NCBI RefSeq assembly: GCF_028769735.1
Contig: NC_088173.1
Span: 20,648,038 to 20,712,037, forward strand
Source of the DNA: Zonotrichia leucophrys gambelii
Taxonomy: Eukaryota > Chordata > Aves > Passeriformes > Passerellidae
Length of the DNA: 64,000 nt
Reading direction: 5' to 3'
The position numbers were made by a program, and so were the translations under genes. The notes under the pieces were generated by a model. That model ran no database searches and was not told the origin of the DNA. It saw nothing but the letters and a program-made list of their open reading frames with translations. Numbering within the stretch: the first letter of the stretch is position 1; the number at the start of each line of letters is the position of its first letter. Below are positions 60,601 to 64,000 of the stretch, in pieces.

Positions 60601-61129
60601 CTTATTCTTCAATAGCTTGCCTTGAGGTTTTTTTCCTTCCTTGGGAGGATAGCAAATCCAGTGCATCTGACAACTTTTTTTACTTCAGTTTTTATTTTAC
60701 AACAGTTGCTCAGATATCTTCCCTGAGCTCCCACAACAGTAAAAATGCTGCAAATTTTTTAAATATGTCAGAATTCACACATACCCACGTAGAAACTTGG
60801 AGTATGGTGTGTCATTTAATCATTCTTCTCAGTTTTGCTCTATCTTCCTAAGGGTTTGTTCTCTCTCCTTTCACTTTTGAGTGAATATTGATGGAAGACA
60901 TAGGAAGATAAATGTATAGATTCTTGACTTGTAGCAGTTGATCTGTGGCTCTCCTGGGATATTAGCCAATACTGAATTTGTCATAGTTTTCACATAAAAA
61001 GCACAAAAGAACCCAAACAAATCTTGAGAAAATTTGGGACAGTCCAAAATTTTAACAACTTTTTTCTCACAGCATTATGAAGTGCTTTTTGACACCTGTG
61101 GTATATTTGAGAAACATATATGAAGAAAT
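57601..61129. other. Noncoding sequence, probably intronic
   Basis: No exon or mobile element was recognised. An A/C-rich, G-poor low-complexity stretch lies at 59296-59400. A partial duplication near 58615-58675 repeats the pattern T-run, 'ggaaaaa', 'tcccct'. The frame at 59882-60196 (- strand, 104 codons) has no recognised domain. Confidence 0.5.
59296..59400. repeat. A/C-rich low-complexity tract
   Basis: About 100 bases are almost entirely A and C, with runs of each ('aaaccctaaaaaacccc'). It may be a decayed poly(A)-linked simple repeat. The single 'aaaccctaaa' word is not a telomeric array. Confidence 0.75.
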
Positions 61130-61195
61130 ATCATAGAATCATTCGAGTGGAAGGGCATCCAACAGCCAAACTCCACCCCAGCATCTTGCTCACTC
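61130..61195 (-). repeat. CR1 LINE 3'-end fragment
   Basis: 'atcatagaatcattcgagtg' and 'gaagggcatccaacagcc' are the reverse complement of a CR1 3' end. It is a short, diverged, 5'-truncated copy. Confidence 0.8.
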
Positions 61196-61504
61196 CCATC
61201 TTCTGTGGGAGGAAATAGATGGGTTGAGATAATGACAGTTTAACAGGAAAAGCAAAAGCATGATGCTTAAGCAAAGCAAAATAAAAACAATAGTTGACTA
61301 ATTTGTGTGGGCAGGCAGGTGTCCAGCTGCTTCCTGGGAAGCAGGGTCTCTGCATGCTTTGTGAGTGCCATAACCATGACTATTCCCCCCCTTTTTCCTG
61401 TTTCCCCTGAGCTTTTATATCTCAGCATGATTCCATACGGTGTGGTCTGCGTGTGACAGCTGTCCTGCTCGTGTCCTCTCTCAGCCTCTAGCTTACCCCT
61501 GGCT
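61196..61504. other. Noncoding sequence between repeats
   Basis: No exon was recognised. Part of this stretch (about 61420-61504) may belong to the adjoining LTR fragment. Confidence 0.4.
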
Positions 61505-61643
61505 GGCTGACTGTGCTGGCACAGCTCAGCAATAGGGAGAACACTGGCGAGTTACCAACACCATTTCAGCCACAAATAAAAACCAGAACACCCTAAGGGC
61601 TGCCTTGAAAAAAACTAATTCCATCTCAGCCAGACCCAATGTA
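61505..61643 (-). mobile_element. LTR 5'-end fragment, related to family B
   Basis: In reverse complement it reads 'gggtctggctgagatgg', then 'cagcccttagggtg', then 'tttgtggctgaaatggtgtt' and 'ctattgctgagc'. These blocks parallel the first 120 bases of the LTR at 22013 and match a passerine LTR that I recall. Only the 5' end survives. Confidence 0.65.
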
Positions 61644-61779
61644 ATCTCTCATTCCATACCATTTCTGTATCATCTGGAACTGATCTGTCTTCCTGCCTGC
61701 TTGGAATAGGGATGGCTTTGAAGGTATGTGGGTTACTCTGGGCCTTGCCTGCTTCTGGATTATTTCAGGAGTGAATTTT

Positions 61780-62550
61780 CTTCAGTCTTTCTGGGCAACC
61801 TGTTTCAGGTTTTGATCAACTTTACTATTAATATTTTTTTTTTCCTTTTATCTAATCTGAATTTCTCTTGCTTCAGTTTACATTAATTGTCTCTTATCTT
61901 TTTGCTGTGCAATTTCCAGGAACTCTGGCTCTGTTTTTAAATAGTTGAGTATAGTACTATGATCTCCCCTTAGATTTTCCTGTAGAGGTTGAAGAGACAC
62001 AGTTCTCTCAGGTGCTACTTGTGCAGCTCATACTCCAGCCCCAAACCATCTTGTTGGCTTTCCATAAAAGATATGAACCAGTATGTCATATACCAGGGAG
62101 CATCAAGTGAAATACAGTACTCAAGATGTAGGCTGGCAGGGGTGGATTAGAATAATAATAATTTCCCTTTACTTGCTGGTTCTTCTGTAGTGAGTGCAGC
62201 CTAGTGTGCCCTTAGCATTCATTTTCTGCAAGGGTGCATTTTTGACTTACACTGAAATTGTCCATCAGACCCCGCATCTCCTCTTGTGCAGAGCTGCTTT
62301 CTGCTGTTAGCTCCCATGCTGGACTGTTGTGTGGGGCTTTTCTATCACAGTTGCAGTATTATGCATTGTTTTTTGCTGTTTTTTTCTCGAGGTTTGGCAG
62401 CCCATTTCTCAGGTCAGTTGCAATCTCCCTGAAGCACAGCCATTTACCCTGGTGTGTGAGCCCCTCCCCTCAGTCACCAGTGAACTTGATGAGATGCATT
62501 CATCCCATCATCTATCCCATCATCACCCATTATGAAGGTGTTAAATAGAG
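61780..62550 (-). repeat. Old, long CR1 LINE fragment
   Basis: The diverged minus-strand CR1 can be followed from 'ctgggcaacctgtttcagg' (about 61790), through 'agacacagttctctcagg' and 'aaaccatcttgttggctttc', to 'aacttgatgagatgcattc' and 'gaaggtgttaaatagaga' near 62550. At about 770 bp it is the longest CR1 in the window and covers part of the end of ORF2. Many substitutions and indels show that it is ancient. No intact frame remains. Confidence 0.8.
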
Positions 62551-62558
62551 AATTATGT

Positions 62559-62860
62559 AATCATAGAAAATCTCAAATTAGAAGAGACTCATAAGAACCA
62601 TCTTGTTCAACTCCCAGCTCCTCACAGGACTGTCTAAAACTAAAGCATATGACTGTGACATCTTTATATGCTTCTTGAGCTGTGCCAGGCTTGATTCCTG
62701 GAGAGCTTGTTACAGTGATTGATCACTCTCTCAGTGAAGAAACTTTTCCTAATGTCCTGTCTGAAGTTACCCTGATGCTGCCTCTTTCCATTTCTTCGTG
62801 TCCTGTCGCTGCTCACCTGAGAGGAGATGGTTTTAAGGATGGTTTTCATCTTGTGCTCAT
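62559..62860 (-). repeat. CR1 LINE 3'-end fragment
   Basis: It starts 'aatcatagaaaatctcaaat', followed by 'agaagagactcataagaacc', and continues to 'ctgatgctgcctctttcc' and 'ttcttcgtgtcctgtc'. A minus frame at 62664-62849 preserves a degraded CR1 ORF2 tail with RRNGKRQHQGNFRQDIRKSF and HCNKLSRN. It is a separate insertion from the older copy immediately to its left. Confidence 0.85.
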
Positions 62861-64000
62861 AGGGTCAACAAATTGAAGAGACTGTGGGGGAGTTGATGGT
62901 TGAGGCCTGCAGACTGTAATTTGTGTTGCTGCTAGAATGTAGTCTGTTACAAAGCAAATGGTGACTTAAAGTTTCAAATATCACTTGGGTTTCATTTGTA
63001 ATCCTATAGTTAGAATTTCTGAGCTGTCAGTACTTACTCTTTTGGTAGATATTGAACAATGGGGAAAGGGCTCAATGATAGTAATGTGGAGGAAATATAA
63101 TAATACTAGTAGGAGGAAAAAGAAGGCTGTGAAAACCTGACAACAATGTAACATTTCCCTGGGACAAGGGCATATTTTAGATTTTTGGATATATTTCTCA
63201 TTTGTTATCCAAGCATTGGTAAATCTCAGTGTTTAGAATAATTCTGTTGCATTTCTTTTATTCATTTTTTTTCAGCTTCCACAGAGGTAAAAGCATTTCT
63301 GCAAAATACCTAGGCTGTATATGAATGGATTCAATGTATACCTGGATAAGATAATGAGAGATAGCACTTGTTTTTCTGATTCCAAATAGGATAAAACAAT
63401 AGATAAGATGGCTACAGTAAAATACTTGCAAGATTTCATTTCCTAAATGTTACATTCATTTTGAGCTAATCAATGGCAAAATCAACTAAGCTTTGAGGAT
63501 GCTCTTTTAAGTGCTACTTTCTGTTTTTCATGCCTTTTTTTTTCCTTTTTGCTTACCTTTATATACCAGTACAGAAAATATGGTTTGAAATTTCTTCATT
63601 GTTTTTATTAAGTTATATAAAGTATTTTTCCTTCTGTAAGTTCTGTCATTTAAGCAGTAATATTGGATGTATTTAATGACTTAGCTGGTCTTTGAAATAA
63701 CAAGCATAACAAAAAAATTGATCAGTAGAGGTGATATTTCTTTATTCAGAAAATTGGTTATTGCGTATTTCAACACTTTGTCATTTATAGTTCGTGTTTA
63801 TTCATCTCATTCCCTTTTTGTAATTTTGGTTCCTCTTAGTAGTTCAAGCAGTTTTTCAGTAGATTTTCTCTTCTCTCAGCCTTTTGGAGAACCTTACTGA
63901 AGGCATCAAGAGAGAGATTGTTTTCAGAAGTACCAAAGCTGAGTAAAAGCAGCTTGTGGTAGTTGGGAGTGGGGCTGTGGCCGAGCCTCATCCCCAGTGG
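62861..64000. other. AT-rich noncoding DNA to the window end
   Basis: No exon, RNA gene or repeat was recognised. There are T runs near 63534-63544. Frames are at most 60 codons. Confidence 0.5.

Noticed and set aside
1..64000. CRISPR arrays, rRNA, tRNA, prokaryotic operons or an intact provirus
   Set aside because: No regularly spaced repeats, cloverleaf-like genes or long coding frames were seen. Retroviral material is limited to LTR fragments without gag, pol or env.

Overview
The window looks like noncoding nuclear DNA from a bird, probably a passerine. The evidence is repeat content: truncated CR1 LINE 3' ends of the avian type (the 'tcatagaat...ttggaagggacc' signature and its reverse) and several LTR fragments whose layout I recognise from songbird genomes. 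Base composition is AT-rich apart from one strong CpG island. There are no bacterial-style operons, and the open frames are short (nearly all under 130 codons), scattered on both strands, and explained by repeats, GC-rich sequence or chance. I could not identify one protein-coding exon with confidence, and I name no gene.

Layout. 1-35.8 kb: a long AT-rich, gene-free stretch with a few CR1 pieces (2.46, 16.5 and 29.2 kb), an LTR cluster at 21.5-24.0 kb, another LTR-like block at 30.2-30.9 kb, and two stretches rich in transcription-factor-like motifs (11.8-12.1 and 25.7-25.9 kb) that are candidate enhancers. 35.8-36.8 kb: a CpG island with no obvious TATA box, GC boxes, a perfect cAMP-response-element palindrome and a G-quadruplex-type run. 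It is followed by two good plus-strand splice-donor sites (GT at 36425 and 36824). This is the one clear gene signal: the promoter and 5' exon or exons of a gene read to the right. 36.8-64 kb: most simply the 5' part of a very long first intron. It holds CR1 pieces at 39.2, 39.5, 42.6, 61.1 and 61.8-62.9 kb, LTR pieces at 42.3, 57.0-57.6 and 61.5 kb, a purine-rich tract at 44.3-44.7 kb and a GC-richer block at 44.75-45.65 kb.

The least expected structures are several near-perfect palindromes that look like template-switch (snap-back) mutations: one inside a CR1 copy at 16.73 kb, a 20-bp-arm hairpin at 46.93 kb and shorter ones at 20.6 and 56.16 kb. There is also an inverted pair of related LTR fragments at 57.0-57.6 kb. 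I found no CRISPR array, rRNA, tRNA or intact transposon gene, and no convincing new coding system. Calls on conservation, repeat family and gene identity rest on memory and reading by eye, not on alignment.
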